From the NCBI RefSeq assembly GCF_003660455.1, contig NZ_QZVR01000001.1, forward strand, positions 310,001 through 374,000: a DNA stretch of 64,000 nt, read 5' to 3'. The stretch's first letter is position 1. The number at the start of each line of letters is the position of its first letter. This document shows positions 32,880-43,591 of the stretch, piece after piece. The DNA is from Nocardioides ferulae. GTDB lineage: Bacteria; Actinomycetota; Actinomycetes; Propionibacteriales; Nocardioidaceae. The notes beneath the pieces are model-generated. The model did not search any database. It worked only from the letters and a program-made list of their open reading frames with translations, and had not been told where the DNA came from. The position numbers and the translations under genes are program-made.

Positions 32880-34447
32880 CCGGCACCTGGCTGTTCGTCC
32901 GCGCGTTCCTGCGCCGGGACCGGTGGCTCCTGCTGTGGTGGAGCCTCGGCATCGCGTTCCTCTACTGGAGTCAGGCGATCAGCGTCGACGGGCTCTACGA
33001 GACGCAGGAGGAGTTCGACCGGGCCGCCGCCAGCATGAGCAGCAACGCGGGGTTCGTGGCGATGGCTGGACCGGCCCGCGCGCTCAATACCGTCGGCGGG
33101 CAGGTTGCCTGGCAGTCCGCCGCGTTCGGGGCCGTGATGGCCGGGCTGATGAGCATGTTCCTGGTCGCCCGGCACACCCGCACCGAGGAGGAGACCGGCC
33201 GCGACGAGCTGCTGCGCGCCGCGGCGGTGGGCCGCCTCGCGACCACGGTCGCGGCCACTTTCGTGATGGTGATCGCCAACGCCGCGGTGGGCGCGGCCGT
33301 GGCGCTCAGCCTGGCGCTCTACCCGCTCGCGACCGCCGACTCGGTGGCGCTCGGAGTCGGGGTCGGGCTGTGTGGCGCCTGGTTCGGCGCTGTGGCGCTC
33401 GCGGCGGCGCAGCTCACCTCGACCTCGCGTGCCACCTACGGCGTGACCGGGGGCGTGATCGCGCTGGCCTACGCGCTGCGCGCGATCGGCGACGTCGGCA
33501 CGCCGGCCCTCAGCTGGCTCTCGCCGATCGGCTGGTATCAGGCGATGCACGCGTTCTCCGGTCTGCGCTGGTGGCCGGCGCTGCTGCTGGTCGCCGCCAC
33601 CGCGGTGACGCTGGTGGCAGCGTCCGTGGTGTTCCAGCGTCGCGACTACGGCGCCGGCGTCATCGCGGCACGTCCTGGCCCGCCGCGGGCCGCGGCCCGG
33701 CTGCACCGGCCGGCCGGGCTGGCCTGGCGGCTGCAGCGCGGCACGGTGCTGGGCTGGCTGGGGGGCATGTTCCTCGGCGGGGTCGGCTACGGCACGCTCG
33801 GCGAGGACGTCGACTCGCTGCTGGGCGACTCCGACCTGGCCCAGGAGATGTTCGTGCAGAGCGGCGGCACCCTCGTCGACGCTTTCTACGCGACGATGAT
33901 CCTGATGCTCGCGGTGATCGGGGCGGGCTTCTCCATCTCCTCGGCGCTGCGGCCTCGTGCCGAGGAGGAGGCGGGCCGCGTCGAGGCGCTGCTCGCGACG
34001 GGCCTGCGCCGGCGCGACTGGTTGCTGGGTCACGTGGCCGTCACCGTGCTCGGCTCCGCGGCGATGCTCGCGGTCGCGGGCCTCGGCGTCGGGCTCGGCT
34101 ACGCGCTGGTCACCGGCGACCAGGGTGCCGTGCTCGACTACCTGCTGCCGACGCTCAGCCACCTGCCGTCGGTGCTGCTGCTGGCGGCCTTCGCCCGGCT
34201 GCTCTCCGGCATCGAGCCCCGGGCGGGCTTCGGCGCCTGGCTCCTGCTGCTGTACTGCCTCGTCGTGCTGATGTTCGGTGAGGTGCTGCAGATGCCCGGC
34301 TGGTTGCGCGATCTCTCGCCGTTCCAGCATCAACCGCTGCTCCCCGCCGAGGACGTCGCCTGGCTGCCGCTGGGCCTGCTGAGCCTGGTCGCCGTCGCGC
34401 TCAGCGCCGCCGGCCAGCTGGCGTTCGCCCGGCGCGACCTGCGCTGA
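32876..34447 (+). CDS. large ABC exporter permease (polyketide-antibiotic-transporter type)
   Basis: 523 residues with about twelve hydrophobic segments in two halves, matching the TnrB3-like family of exporter membrane subunits. Seen: [19 protein letters not shown] and [25 protein letters not shown], the same cytoplasmic loop in each half, indicating internal duplication. ATG overlaps the ATPase stop. A single polypeptide probably supplies the whole membrane pore. Confidence 0.85.
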   Translation: MTGTWLFVRAFLRRDRWLLLWWSLGIAFLYWSQAISVDGLYETQEEFDRAAASMSSNAGFVAMAGPARALNTVGGQVAWQSAAFGAVMAGLMSMFLVARHTRTEEETGRDELLRAAAVGRLATTVAATFVMVIANAAVGAAVALSLALYPLATADSVALGVGVGLCGAWFGAVALAAAQLTSTSRATYGVTGGVIALAYALRAIGDVGTPALSWLSPIGWYQAMHAFSGLRWWPALLLVAATAVTLVAASVVFQRRDYGAGVIAARPGPPRAAARLHRPAGLAWRLQRGTVLGWLGGMFLGGVGYGTLGEDVDSLLGDSDLAQEMFVQSGGTLVDAFYATMILMLAVIGAGFSISSALRPRAEEEAGRVEALLATGLRRRDWLLGHVAVTVLGSAAMLAVAGLGVGLGYALVTGDQGAVLDYLLPTLSHLPSVLLLAAFARLLSGIEPRAGFGAWLLLLYCLVVLMFGEVLQMPGWLRDLSPFQHQPLLPAEDVAWLPLGLLSLVAVALSAAGQLAFARRDLR

Positions 34448-34500
34448 TCGACCGGCCGCGTCGCCACGGCGGAGCGGCCGCGGTCTGCCAGGATGACGCC

Positions 34501-35403
34501 ATGTGGCAGCCCGAGGCCGCGTGGGAGCCGGTGCCCGGCGGCACCGGTCCGTCGACCGTCGGCGTGTGGCGCTACGAGTCCGGTGGCCGGGGCTACGTCG
34601 TCAAGCGGTTGGAGCCGCCACGTCCCGGTGACCCGCACGAGCTCGCCGACCCCCACCACTCGGCGTACTGGCGGCGAGCGGCGGACGTCGCCAGGTCCGG
34701 CGCCGTGACCGACACCCCCGGGCTCCGGGCGCCGCATGTCGAGGTGCAGGAGGACGCCGAGGGGGTCACGCTGGTGCAGCCGGAGGTCGACGCGGCATCC
34801 AACGGCGGGCTGTTCGTGGCGCACAACCTGGCCCGGTTCGCCGGGGCCGACCTTGGCGACGTGCCGTGGCTGGCCGGCGACCAGCTCCGGCAGCGGCTGG
34901 CGCGCACCGAACGGCTGGGAGGGTGGCCGACGCTGGCCCGCACCACCGTCGCCGACCTCGCCTTCCGGATCTGGGAGCGCCGCCCGGTGCTGATGGCCGC
35001 CCTGGACGCACTCCCGCAGGTGCCGCAGCACGGCGACCCGGTGCCGGACAACCTGCGCGGCCGTCTGGGTGACGACGTGCTGGCGATCGACTGGTCCACG
35101 GTCGGCACCGGCCCGGTGGGCGCCGACCTGGGCTACTGGGCGCTGTCGGCGCGCGAGGAGTACGACCCGCTGGTCGACGCCTACTGCGGCGGGCTGCCGC
35201 CCGGTGTGGCCGACCGCGAGCAGGTGCTGCTCGGTGCGCGGATCACCACGGTCTACACGGTGCTCAGTCGTGCGGAGTGGGCGCTGGCCCGCGCTGCGAT
35301 GGGGGAGGGGGCGCTAGCCGGGAAGTACCGCCATCCTGCCGTCGCCCCGCACCTGCGGGCGCTGCAGCGGCACTTCCCGCAGATCGAGTCGCTCCTCGGT
35401 TGA
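34501..35403 (+). CDS. aminoglycoside-phosphotransferase-like kinase
   Basis: 300 residues, APH/choline-kinase fold. Catalytic loop QHGDPVPDNLRG (HxD...N) near residue 179 and metal-binding AIDWSTVGTGPVGADL are visible. The N-lobe contains YVVKRLE, a possible ATP-lysine. Proteins like this phosphorylate small molecules; antibiotic resistance cannot be inferred. Start ATG at 34501. Its stop lies 21 bases before the forward repeat array. Confidence 0.82.
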   Translation: MWQPEAAWEPVPGGTGPSTVGVWRYESGGRGYVVKRLEPPRPGDPHELADPHHSAYWRRAADVARSGAVTDTPGLRAPHVEVQEDAEGVTLVQPEVDAASNGGLFVAHNLARFAGADLGDVPWLAGDQLRQRLARTERLGGWPTLARTTVADLAFRIWERRPVLMAALDALPQVPQHGDPVPDNLRGRLGDDVLAIDWSTVGTGPVGADLGYWALSAREEYDPLVDAYCGGLPPGVADREQVLLGARITTVYTVLSRAEWALARAAMGEGALAGKYRHPAVAPHLRALQRHFPQIESLLG

Positions 35404-35423
35404 TCCGGGTCGGTGGTGGCACG

Positions 35424-35540
35424 CTGACCTGTCGCTCGTGGTGGGTGTTTGCGCGGTGACCTGTCGCTCGTGGTGGGTGGTGGCGCGGTGACCTGTCGCT
35501 CGTGGTGGGGGTTTGCGCGCTGACCTGTCGCTCGTGGTTG
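35424..35540 (+). repeat. 32-bp-period repeat array, 4 units, forward
   Basis: TGACC at 35425, 35457, 35489 and 35521. Core CTGACCTGTCGCTCGTGG plus TGG (second and third cores begin GTGACC); spacers here are variants of GTGTTTGCGCG. The array lies in the 598-base gap between the APH-like gene and the convergent metallopeptidase gene. No inverted partner array was found before 36002. Confidence 0.88.
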
Positions 35541-35663
35541 GTGTGGCCGCCGCTGCGCGGCGGGCTTTCCGCTGCGCGGGGCTTCGTGGTGCTGGTGAGT
35601 CCGGTGGCGTGTGTGGGTGGGGTGGGTCGGCTGCGTCGGAGGGGGCCCCGGCCGGCCAACCAC

Positions 35664-35690
35664 CCGCTCCGCTCGTTCCTCACGGAGCGG
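35664..35690. terminator. hairpin in the 35404-36001 gap
   Basis: CCGCTCCG and CGGAGCGG make an 8-bp perfect stem with an 11-base loop just before the first copy of the 133-base-period repeat. It could end either convergent transcript. Confidence 0.35.
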
Positions 35691-35944
35691 GGCCAGGCCC
35701 ATCCACGGCCGTCCGGGGGCCCCCTCCGTCTCCGCCGCCCCACCCCGCGCTCGGCGCCGGGCTCACCGCAGCCCCGGGGTGGGGGTGGGTTTCGCGGCTG
35801 CGTCGCGATGACTCGGGGTGGTCGGCCAGGCCCATCCACGACCGTCCGGGGGCCCCCTCCGTCTCCGCCGTCCCGCCTCGCGCAGGCGCCGGGCGCACCG
35901 CCGACCCGGGGTGGGGGTGGATTTCGCGGCTGCGCCGCGATCAC
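35691..35944. repeat. two direct copies of a ~121-base GC-rich sequence, 133-base period
   Basis: Copy one starts at 35691 and copy two at 35824. Both begin GGCCAGGCCCATCCACG, continue with CCGTCCGGGGGCCCCCTCC, and end in GGGGTGGGGGTGG then TTTCGCGGCTGCG and CGCGAT. They differ at scattered positions. With the upstream 32-bp array they fill most of the gap between 35404 and 36001; I see no gene in it. Confidence 0.75.
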
Positions 35945-36001
35945 CCGGTCGACGCTCTCGACAACACGGTCGGTCTCGACCCGCCCACGGGCACCCTCAG
36001 G

Positions 36002-36922
36002 TCACAGGTCGTTGGTGGCCCAGGTGTCGCACGCGGCGAGCGTGCCCTCGTCGAACCCGGTCTGGAACCACCGCATCCGGGACCTCGCCGAGCCATGGGT
36101 CCACGACTCCTCGGTCACCTGGCCGCCGGTCTTCTGCTGGATCCGGTCATCGCCGACCGCCGCGGCGGCGTCGAGGGCCTCGGTGATGTCGGCCTGATCC
36201 AGCTCGGCGAAGAGCTCCTGACCTCCGTCGTCCTCGGTGCGGGTCGCGGCGGCGGTCCACATGCCGGCGTAGCAGTCGGCCTGCAGCTCCAGGCGCACCG
36301 CGTCGCTGGTGGGGCCCTGCTGGGTCTTCACCCGGCCCATCGCGCCGAGCAGGTTCTGGATGTGGTGGCCGTACTCGTGCGCGAGGACGTACGGCTCGAC
36401 GAAGTCCCCGCCCGGCCCGCCGAGCTGGCGCTCGAGCACCGCCTCGAAGAAGGTCGTGTCGAGATAGATGGTCTCGTCGGCCGGGCAGTAGAACGGTCCG
36501 ACGTCGGAGCTGGCGTTGCCGCACGAGGTGGCGACGGAGCCGGAGAAGGTGGTGATCGACTCCGCGGCCCGGAACTGGCGGTCGCCCTGGTCGGGGAGAG
36601 CCTCGGACCAGTAGTCGAAGAGCGAGTTCTCGACCGCGACGCGCGCGCAGTCCGCGCTGTTGTTGGCGTCCTCGCCGGTCTCGCACTCGGCGTACCGGTC
36701 GCTGTCGTCCATCCGGCTGGTGTCGAGCGCCGCGCCGTCCGCCCCGCCGCCGCCGAGGAACTGGGTGGCGACGATGAAGATCACCACCAGCACGATGCCG
36801 CCGATGCCACCGCCGACGCCGACTCCCGCGGGGATCGGCATGCCCCCGGCGCGACTCCCGCCCCCACGTCCGCTCTGGCGCACCCGGCTGGTGTCGAGCC
36901 GGGCCTTCGGGTTGAACCTCAT
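36002..36922 (-). CDS. YpfJ-type neutral zinc metallopeptidase
   Basis: 306 residues. A basic N-terminus and one membrane segment (about 34-54) place the catalytic part outside the cytoplasm. Zincin motif HEYGHH at 182-187 with catalytic Glu183; GPFYCPADETIYLDTTF and ELQADCYAGMW are further YpfJ/DUF2342-like signatures. Cys80, Cys92, Cys134 and Cys146 could form disulfides. Start ATG at 36922 has GAGGAG nearby (CACGAGGAGCAGCG), which decides against the longer in-frame start. Substrate unknown. Confidence 0.9.
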   Translation of the reverse strand: MRFNPKARLDTSRVRQSGRGGGSRAGGMPIPAGVGVGGGIGGIVLVVIFIVATQFLGGGGADGAALDTSRMDDSDRYAECETGEDANNSADCARVAVENSLFDYWSEALPDQGDRQFRAAESITTFSGSVATSCGNASSDVGPFYCPADETIYLDTTFFEAVLERQLGGPGGDFVEPYVLAHEYGHHIQNLLGAMGRVKTQQGPTSDAVRLELQADCYAGMWTAAATRTEDDGGQELFAELDQADITEALDAAAAVGDDRIQQKTGGQVTEESWTHGSARSRMRWFQTGFDEGTLAACDTWATNDL

Positions 36923-37025
36923 CGCTGCTCCTCGTGCTGAGTCCGGGCGCTCTCCGGCGACCCCGTGGCCGGACCGCGGGACGCAGCGACGGTACCCACA
37001 ATTCTGTCGCGACCCGGCGCGCACC

Positions 37026-37031
37026 TAGGAT
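37026..37031 (+). promoter_or_regulatory. -10-like TAGGAT before the ABC-F gene
   Basis: TAGGAT ends ten bases before ATG 37042. It overlaps the alternative in-frame ATG at 37030, which therefore is the less likely start. Confidence 0.4.
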
Positions 37032-37041
37032 GAGGTACCTC

Positions 37042-38640
<1,599 letters not shown>

Positions 38641-38678
38641 CCGCGCGGCGTCGCGGGGGTCGAGCGGCCGAGGACGGA

Positions 38679-38738
38679 GGATCACCGGATATCCGGTGAT
38701 CCCCGCGCTTCACACGGGTTGCAGCGCGTGTGAAGCGC
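38679..38738. promoter_or_regulatory. 24-bp perfect palindrome plus 12-bp inverted repeat
   Basis: GGATCACCGGAT at 38679 is followed directly by its reverse complement ATCCGGTGATCC. Then GCGCTTCACACG (38705-38716) and CGTGTGAAGCGC (38727-38738) are exact inverses with a 10-base spacer. A third partial copy, GCGGGTGAAGTC, follows at 38746. Either a terminator pair after the ABC-F gene or an operator of the secreted GH6-like gene. Confidence 0.55.
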
Positions 38739-38883
38739 CAACAGCGCGGGTGAAGTCCCGGCCTCGGGCGCCGGACGAGCCCGCTCGGCTCAGGCAGGTG
38801 GCCCCGCCGGCCGATGGAGCAGCCGGACCGGTCCTGACATGCTCGGGGCAGCAGCCGGGCACCGAGCGGCGGAGGAGGACCAC

Positions 38884-40044
38884 ATGCATCTCGGGAACAG
38901 TCACCACCCACGCCGTGACCGGCGCCGCCCGCACCGCCTGGCCGCCGCGCTCGCCGCCGGGGCGCTCGCGATCGGCGTACTCACCACGGCGCCTTCGTCG
39001 GCCGGCGCCTCCCGAGCGTCGACGGCGCCCTCAGCCAGTGAGGCGAGCGCCCCGGACGAGCGTCGCGCGCGGGCCGGGGACAACCCGCTGGCCGGCCACC
39101 GGATGGGGGTCTACAAGGGCCCGATGGAACAGGCCTGGGAGCCCTACCAGCGCGCCAGCGGCAAGAAGAAGCGGCTGCTGGCCAAGATCGCGCTGCGCCC
39201 CAAGGCCAAGTGGTTCGGCGCCTGGATCCCCGCCCGCGACATCGCCGGGAAGGTCCGCGACTACATCGAGAACTCCACCGGCGGGGACCCGGACGTGCTG
39301 GTCCAGATGACCGTGTTCCGGATGGTGCCCTGGGAGCAGGAGACCTGCCAGCGGCTGCCCACCCGCAAGGAGCGCCGTGCCTACAAGCACTGGATCCGGC
39401 GCTTCGCGAGCGCGATCGACGACACCCACACCGCGATCATCCTGCAGCCCGACGGGCCGTTCGCGCTGTGTGCGCCGGGCGGGTCCAAGGTGCCGTCGCG
39501 GCTGGTGGCCTACGCCGCCGAGGAGCTCAGCCGCCCGGCGAACAGCAGTGTCTACATCGACGTCGGGGCCTCCGACTGGCCCAAGGACGACCCCGAGACC
39601 GCGGCGACCATCCTGGTCCGGGGCGGCATCGAGCACGCCCGCGGGTTCGCGCTGAACGCCACCCACTACGTCTCGGTGGCCGACGACATCGAGCACGGCG
39701 CCAGGGTGGTCGACGAGCTCGCCCGGCGCGGGCATCCCGGCAAGCACTTCGTGGTCAACACCGCCCAGAACGGCCGGCCGTTCCTGTTCGGCGAGGCCCG
39801 CGGCTCCCACCCCAACAACGCCAAGGTGTGCGCGACCAAGCGCGAGCGCAAGTGCGTCACGCTCGGCATCCCGCCCACGACGGCGGTGGCCGCCGAGCGC
39901 TGGGGGCTCAGCGCCGAGAACCGCCGTCGGGCCCGGGAGCACGTCGACGGCTACCTGTGGTTCGGCCGGCCGTGGCTCCACATGCAGACTGACCCGTTCT
40001 CGATGAAGCGGGCCCTGGCGGTGGCTCGGACGACGCCGTACTGA
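38884..40044 (+). CDS. secreted GH6-like glycoside hydrolase homologue
   Basis: 386 residues. Basic N-terminus and hydrophobic segment (HRLAAALAAGALAIGVLTTA) form a signal peptide, then a Ser/Ala-rich spacer to about residue 60. The GH6 pattern follows: NPLAGHRMGVY, KWFGAWIP, VQMTVFRMVPW, ILQPDGPFALC, VYIDVGASDWP, GFALNATHY, VVNTAQNGRPF and LWFGRPWLHMQTDPF. The classical ArgAspCys motif is replaced by EQETC and the EPD motif is QPD, so cellulase activity is not certain. Start ATG has GGAGGAGGACCAC upstream. Role in polysaccharide degradation is inferred. Confidence 0.8.
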   Translation: MHLGNSHHPRRDRRRPHRLAAALAAGALAIGVLTTAPSSAGASRASTAPSASEASAPDERRARAGDNPLAGHRMGVYKGPMEQAWEPYQRASGKKKRLLAKIALRPKAKWFGAWIPARDIAGKVRDYIENSTGGDPDVLVQMTVFRMVPWEQETCQRLPTRKERRAYKHWIRRFASAIDDTHTAIILQPDGPFALCAPGGSKVPSRLVAYAAEELSRPANSSVYIDVGASDWPKDDPETAATILVRGGIEHARGFALNATHYVSVADDIEHGARVVDELARRGHPGKHFVVNTAQNGRPFLFGEARGSHPNNAKVCATKRERKCVTLGIPPTTAVAAERWGLSAENRRRAREHVDGYLWFGRPWLHMQTDPFSMKRALAVARTTPY

Positions 40045-40100
40045 GCCCACCACGGGTTACCCACGGGTAGCCCGGGGCGACGAGTGGGGGTGGCGCTTCC

Positions 40101-40106
40101 TACACT
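40101..40106 (+). promoter_or_regulatory. -10-like TACACT before the crotonase gene
   Basis: TACACT ends seven bases before ATG 40114. Confidence 0.35.
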
Positions 40107-40113
40107 CCTCGGC

Positions 40114-40905
40114 ATGACCCCCGACGAGCTCGCCGCGGCCGGACTGCGGTACGACGTGAACGGCGCCGTGGCGACCGTGACCCTGGACCGACCCGAGGTG
40201 CGCAACGCACAGACCCCGACGATGTGGCGGGCGCTCGCCGCGCTGGGGGAGCAGGTGGGCGACGACGTCCGCGTCGTCGTGCTCCGCGGCTCCGGGCACA
40301 GCTTCTCCGCCGGCCTGGACCGGGCCATGCTCGACGCCACCGGCAGCGACGGCACCGAGACGGTCGCCGGCCTGCTGCGCCTCGACGACGCCGAGTTCTC
40401 CGCCACCATCGACGACTACCAGCGCGGCTTCACCTGGCTGCGCGACTCGCGGTTCGTCTCGATCGCGGCCGTCCAGGGCTACGCGATCGGCGCCGGCTTC
40501 CAGCTCGCGCTCTCGTGCGACCTGCGGGTGGTCAGCGACGATGCGCAGTTCTCCATGAAGGAGTCCGCGCTCGGTCTGGTGCCCGACCTCACGGGAACAA
40601 AGCCGCTGGTCGAGTGCGTTGGCTACGCCAGGGCCCTCGAGATCTGCGCCACCGCACGCATGGTCGGTGCGGAGGAGGCAGTCCGGATCGGCCTGGCACA
40701 CACTGCGGTGCCGGCCGCCGACCTGGAGACCGCCGTCGCCGAGCTCGCCGGGGCCTTGACCGCCGCGCTGCCCGGCGCGGTCCGAGAGACCAAGGCGCTG
40801 CTCCTGGGAGCGGACCAACGGCCCCTCGACGAGCAGCGGCGGCTCGAACGGGAGGCTCAGATCCGCAGGTTCCGGGAGGTGGCGGCCCTGATGGCCGGTG
40901 GCTGA
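40114..40905 (+). CDS. enoyl-CoA hydratase/isomerase family protein
   Basis: 263 residues, crotonase fold. Seen: oxyanion-hole regions SFSAGLDRAML and GYAIGAGFQLALSCDLRVV, with Glu in FSMKESALGL and in ARALEICATA where the two catalytic glutamates of enoyl-CoA hydratase lie. So hydration of an enoyl-CoA in fatty acid or amino acid degradation is likely; the exact substrate is open. ATG at 40114. The ABC exporter gene follows after 24 bases. Confidence 0.85.
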   Translation: MTPDELAAAGLRYDVNGAVATVTLDRPEVRNAQTPTMWRALAALGEQVGDDVRVVVLRGSGHSFSAGLDRAMLDATGSDGTETVAGLLRLDDAEFSATIDDYQRGFTWLRDSRFVSIAAVQGYAIGAGFQLALSCDLRVVSDDAQFSMKESALGLVPDLTGTKPLVECVGYARALEICATARMVGAEEAVRIGLAHTAVPAADLETAVAELAGALTAALPGAVRETKALLLGADQRPLDEQRRLEREAQIRRFREVAALMAGG

Positions 40906-40929
40906 CCGGCCTTCGCGAGAGGAGAGGAC

Positions 40930-42816
40930 GTGTCCGGCATGCAGGGCATGGGCCCGATGATGCGCACCATGCGCCAGGACCGCAGCGTGGTGAACAGCCG
41001 GCTCGAGCGGGGCACGGTCAAGCGCATCCTCGGCTTCGCCGCGCCCCACCGGCGGTTGATCACCGCGTTCCTCGCGCTCACCGTGGTCGACGCGGCCATG
41101 GTCGTGGTCGTCCCGCTGCTGGTGCAGCGCATCGTCGACGACGGCATCCTGGACGGCGACCGGGGCCTGGTCACCGTGCTGGCGTTCGCGATGGCGGGGG
41201 TGGCCGTCTTCAACGCGCTCCTCGCGGTGGTGACCGGCTACCTCTCCTCCCGCATCGGCGAGGGACTCATCTTCGACCTGCGCACCCAGGTCTTCGGCCA
41301 CGTGCAGCGCCAGTCGCTGGCCTTCTTCACCCGCACCCAGACCGGGGCCCTGGTCTCCCGGCTGAACAACGACGTGATCGGCGCCCAGCGCGCCTTCACC
41401 TCGACGCTCTCCAGCACCGTCTCCAACTCGATCTCGGTGGTCGTCGTCGGGGTGGCGATGTTCGCGCTCAGCTGGCAGGTCACCCTGCTGTGCCTCTCGC
41501 TGTTCCCGCTCCTGCTGCTGGTCTCCCGGTTCGTCAGCGCCCGCCTGGCCGGGCTCACCCGGCAGCAGATGGACGGCAACGCCGACCTCGGCAACGCGAT
41601 GACCGAGCGGTTCAACGTCGGCGGCGCGATGCTGCTCAAGCTCTTCGGACGCCGCGCCGACGAGGACCGGCTCTTCGCGACCAAGGCGGCGGTCGTGCGC
41701 GACCTCGGCATCCGGATCTCGCTGGTCACCCGCATCTTCACCGCCGCGATGATGGCGGTCCCCGCGATCGCGACCGCGCTTGTCTACGGCGTCGGCGGCC
41801 AGCTGGCGATCAGCGACGCACTCACCGTCGGCACCCTGCTCGCGCTCGCCACGCTGCTGCTGCGGCTGCTCGGCCCGCTGCAGGGGCTCTCCAACGTGCG
41901 CATCGACGTGATGACCGCCCTGGTTAGCTTCGAGCGGGTCTTCGAGGTGCTCGACCTGCCCTCGTTGATCCAGGAGTCGCCCGACGCCGCGGCCTTGCCG
42001 GCGTCCGCGGCGAGCCTGGAGTTCGACCATGTGTCGTTCTCCTACCCACGCGCCGACGAGGTGTCGCTGGCCTCGCTCGAGGTGGTCGCCCGCACCGAGT
42101 CGCGTGACTCCGGCCCGGTGCTCCACGACATCACCTTCCACGCCGAGCCGGGCCAGATGATCGCGCTGGTCGGCCCCTCCGGTGCCGGCAAGACCACGGT
42201 CACCCACCTGGTCGCCCGGCTGTACGACGTCGACGAGGGCGCCGTGCGCGTCGGAGGGCATGACGTGCGCGAGGTGACGCTGCAGTCGCTCGAGGACGCG
42301 GTGGGCTACGTCACCCAGGACGCCCACATGTTCCACGACACGATCCGGGCCAACCTGCTCTACGCCCGCCCCGAGGCCGGCGACGACGAGGTCTGGGCGG
42401 CGCTGGAGGCCGCGCAGGTGGCCACGCTGGTGCGCGGACTGCCCGACGGGCTCGACACGGTCGTCGGCGACCGTGGCTACCGGCTCTCGGGCGGGGAGCG
42501 GCAGCGGCTCGCGATCGCCCGGCTGCTGCTGAAGGCTCCCGCGATCGTCGTCCTCGACGAGGCCACCGCCCACCTCGACAGCGAGTCCGAGGCGGCCGTG
42601 CAGCAGGCCCTCGACGCCGCGCTCGAGGGCCGCACTTCACTCGTCATCGCCCACCGGCTGTCCACGGTTCGCGGCGCCGACCGCATCCTGGTGCTCGACC
42701 GGGGCCGGATCGTGCAGTCCGGCACCCACGCCGAGCTGCTGGCCGCCGGCGGGCTCTACGCCGACCTCTACCGCACCCAGTTCATCGACGACACGGCCGT
42801 AGTGACCACGAGCTGA
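40930..42816 (+). CDS. MsbA-type ABC exporter (fused permease-ATPase)
   Basis: 628 residues: six-helix membrane domain (about 35-330) followed by a nucleotide-binding domain with Walker A GPSGAGKTT, Q-loop YVTQDAHMF, signature LSGGERQRLAIA, Walker B IVVLDEATAHLD and IAHRLSTV. A half-transporter that would work as a homodimer. An insertion of about 20 residues (VSLASLEVVARTESRDSG) precedes the Walker A region, common in actinobacterial members. The GTG start follows GGAGAGGAC. Substrate unknown. Confidence 0.9.
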   Translation: MSGMQGMGPMMRTMRQDRSVVNSRLERGTVKRILGFAAPHRRLITAFLALTVVDAAMVVVVPLLVQRIVDDGILDGDRGLVTVLAFAMAGVAVFNALLAVVTGYLSSRIGEGLIFDLRTQVFGHVQRQSLAFFTRTQTGALVSRLNNDVIGAQRAFTSTLSSTVSNSISVVVVGVAMFALSWQVTLLCLSLFPLLLLVSRFVSARLAGLTRQQMDGNADLGNAMTERFNVGGAMLLKLFGRRADEDRLFATKAAVVRDLGIRISLVTRIFTAAMMAVPAIATALVYGVGGQLAISDALTVGTLLALATLLLRLLGPLQGLSNVRIDVMTALVSFERVFEVLDLPSLIQESPDAAALPASAASLEFDHVSFSYPRADEVSLASLEVVARTESRDSGPVLHDITFHAEPGQMIALVGPSGAGKTTVTHLVARLYDVDEGAVRVGGHDVREVTLQSLEDAVGYVTQDAHMFHDTIRANLLYARPEAGDDEVWAALEAAQVATLVRGLPDGLDTVVGDRGYRLSGGERQRLAIARLLLKAPAIVVLDEATAHLDSESEAAVQQALDAALEGRTSLVIAHRLSTVRGADRILVLDRGRIVQSGTHAELLAAGGLYADLYRTQFIDDTAVVTTS

Positions 42817-42822
42817 TCGTCC

Positions 42823-42828
42823 TAGAGT
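42823..42828 (+). promoter_or_regulatory. -10-like TAGAGT before the SDR gene
   Basis: TAGAGT ends seven bases before ATG 42836, inside the short gap after the ABC exporter stop. Confidence 0.4.
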
Positions 42829-42835
42829 CGCCCCC

Positions 42836-43591
42836 ATGGACCTGCAGCTGCGCGAGCGTGTCTACGTCGTCACCGGAGGGGCTCGCGGGCTCGGCCGGGC
42901 CACCGTCGAGCGGCTGGTCGTCGAGGGCGCGCGGGTGGTGGTCTCCGGGCGCTCCGCCGCGTCGCTCGCCGCGGCCCAGGACTCCCTCGGCGACGCGGTG
43001 ACCACCGTCGTCGCCGACAACGCCGACCCGGCCACCCCCGGCCGGCTGATCGCCGCCGCCCGGGAGCGGTGGGGACGCCTCGACGGCGCCCTGGTCAGCG
43101 TCGGCGGCCCGCCGCCCGGACCGGTGACCGCGGCCACCGACGAGCAGTGGACCTCCGCGTTCCACAGCGTCTTCCTGGGCGCGGTGCGGCTGTGCCGCGA
43201 GATCGGGGCCGAGCTGGGCGACGGCGGCTCCCTGGCGCTGGTGCTCTCCTCCAGCGTCCGAGCCCCCATCGCCGACCTCGCGATCTCCAACGGGCTGCGC
43301 CCCGGCCTCGCGATGGTCGCCAAGACCCTCGCCGACGAGCTCGGCCCGCGCGGCGTCCGCGTCAACGGGCTGCTGCCCGGACGCATCGCCACCGAGCGCA
43401 TCGACGAGCTCGACGCCGCCACCGGCGACGCGGCTGCCTCCCGGGCCCGGGCGATCGCCACGATCCCCCTGGGCCGCTACGGCGAGCCCGAGGAGTTCGG
43501 CCGGGTGGCGGCCTTCCTGCTCTCGCCGGCCGCCTCGTTCGTTTCCGGTGTGATGCTCCCGGTCGACGGCGGCATGCTGCGGGTGCTCTGA
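42836..43591 (+). CDS. atypical SDR-family protein lacking the Tyr-x3-Lys motif
   Basis: 251 residues, Rossmann fold with cofactor motif TGGARGLG at 13-20. LSSSV at 138-142 keeps a serine, but the region where Tyr-x3-Lys should lie reads AISNGLRPGLAM (149-160), with no Tyr or Lys in place. NNAG is SVGGPPPG. The C-terminal LPGRIATERI and PVDGGMLRVL are otherwise SDR-like. It may bind a nucleotide but not act as a standard oxidoreductase. Its last 115 bases overlap the 3' end of the SURF1 gene on the other strand. Confidence 0.82.
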   Translation: MDLQLRERVYVVTGGARGLGRATVERLVVEGARVVVSGRSAASLAAAQDSLGDAVTTVVADNADPATPGRLIAAARERWGRLDGALVSVGGPPPGPVTAATDEQWTSAFHSVFLGAVRLCREIGAELGDGGSLALVLSSSVRAPIADLAISNGLRPGLAMVAKTLADELGPRGVRVNGLLPGRIATERIDELDAATGDAAASRARAIATIPLGRYGEPEEFGRVAAFLLSPAASFVSGVMLPVDGGMLRVL

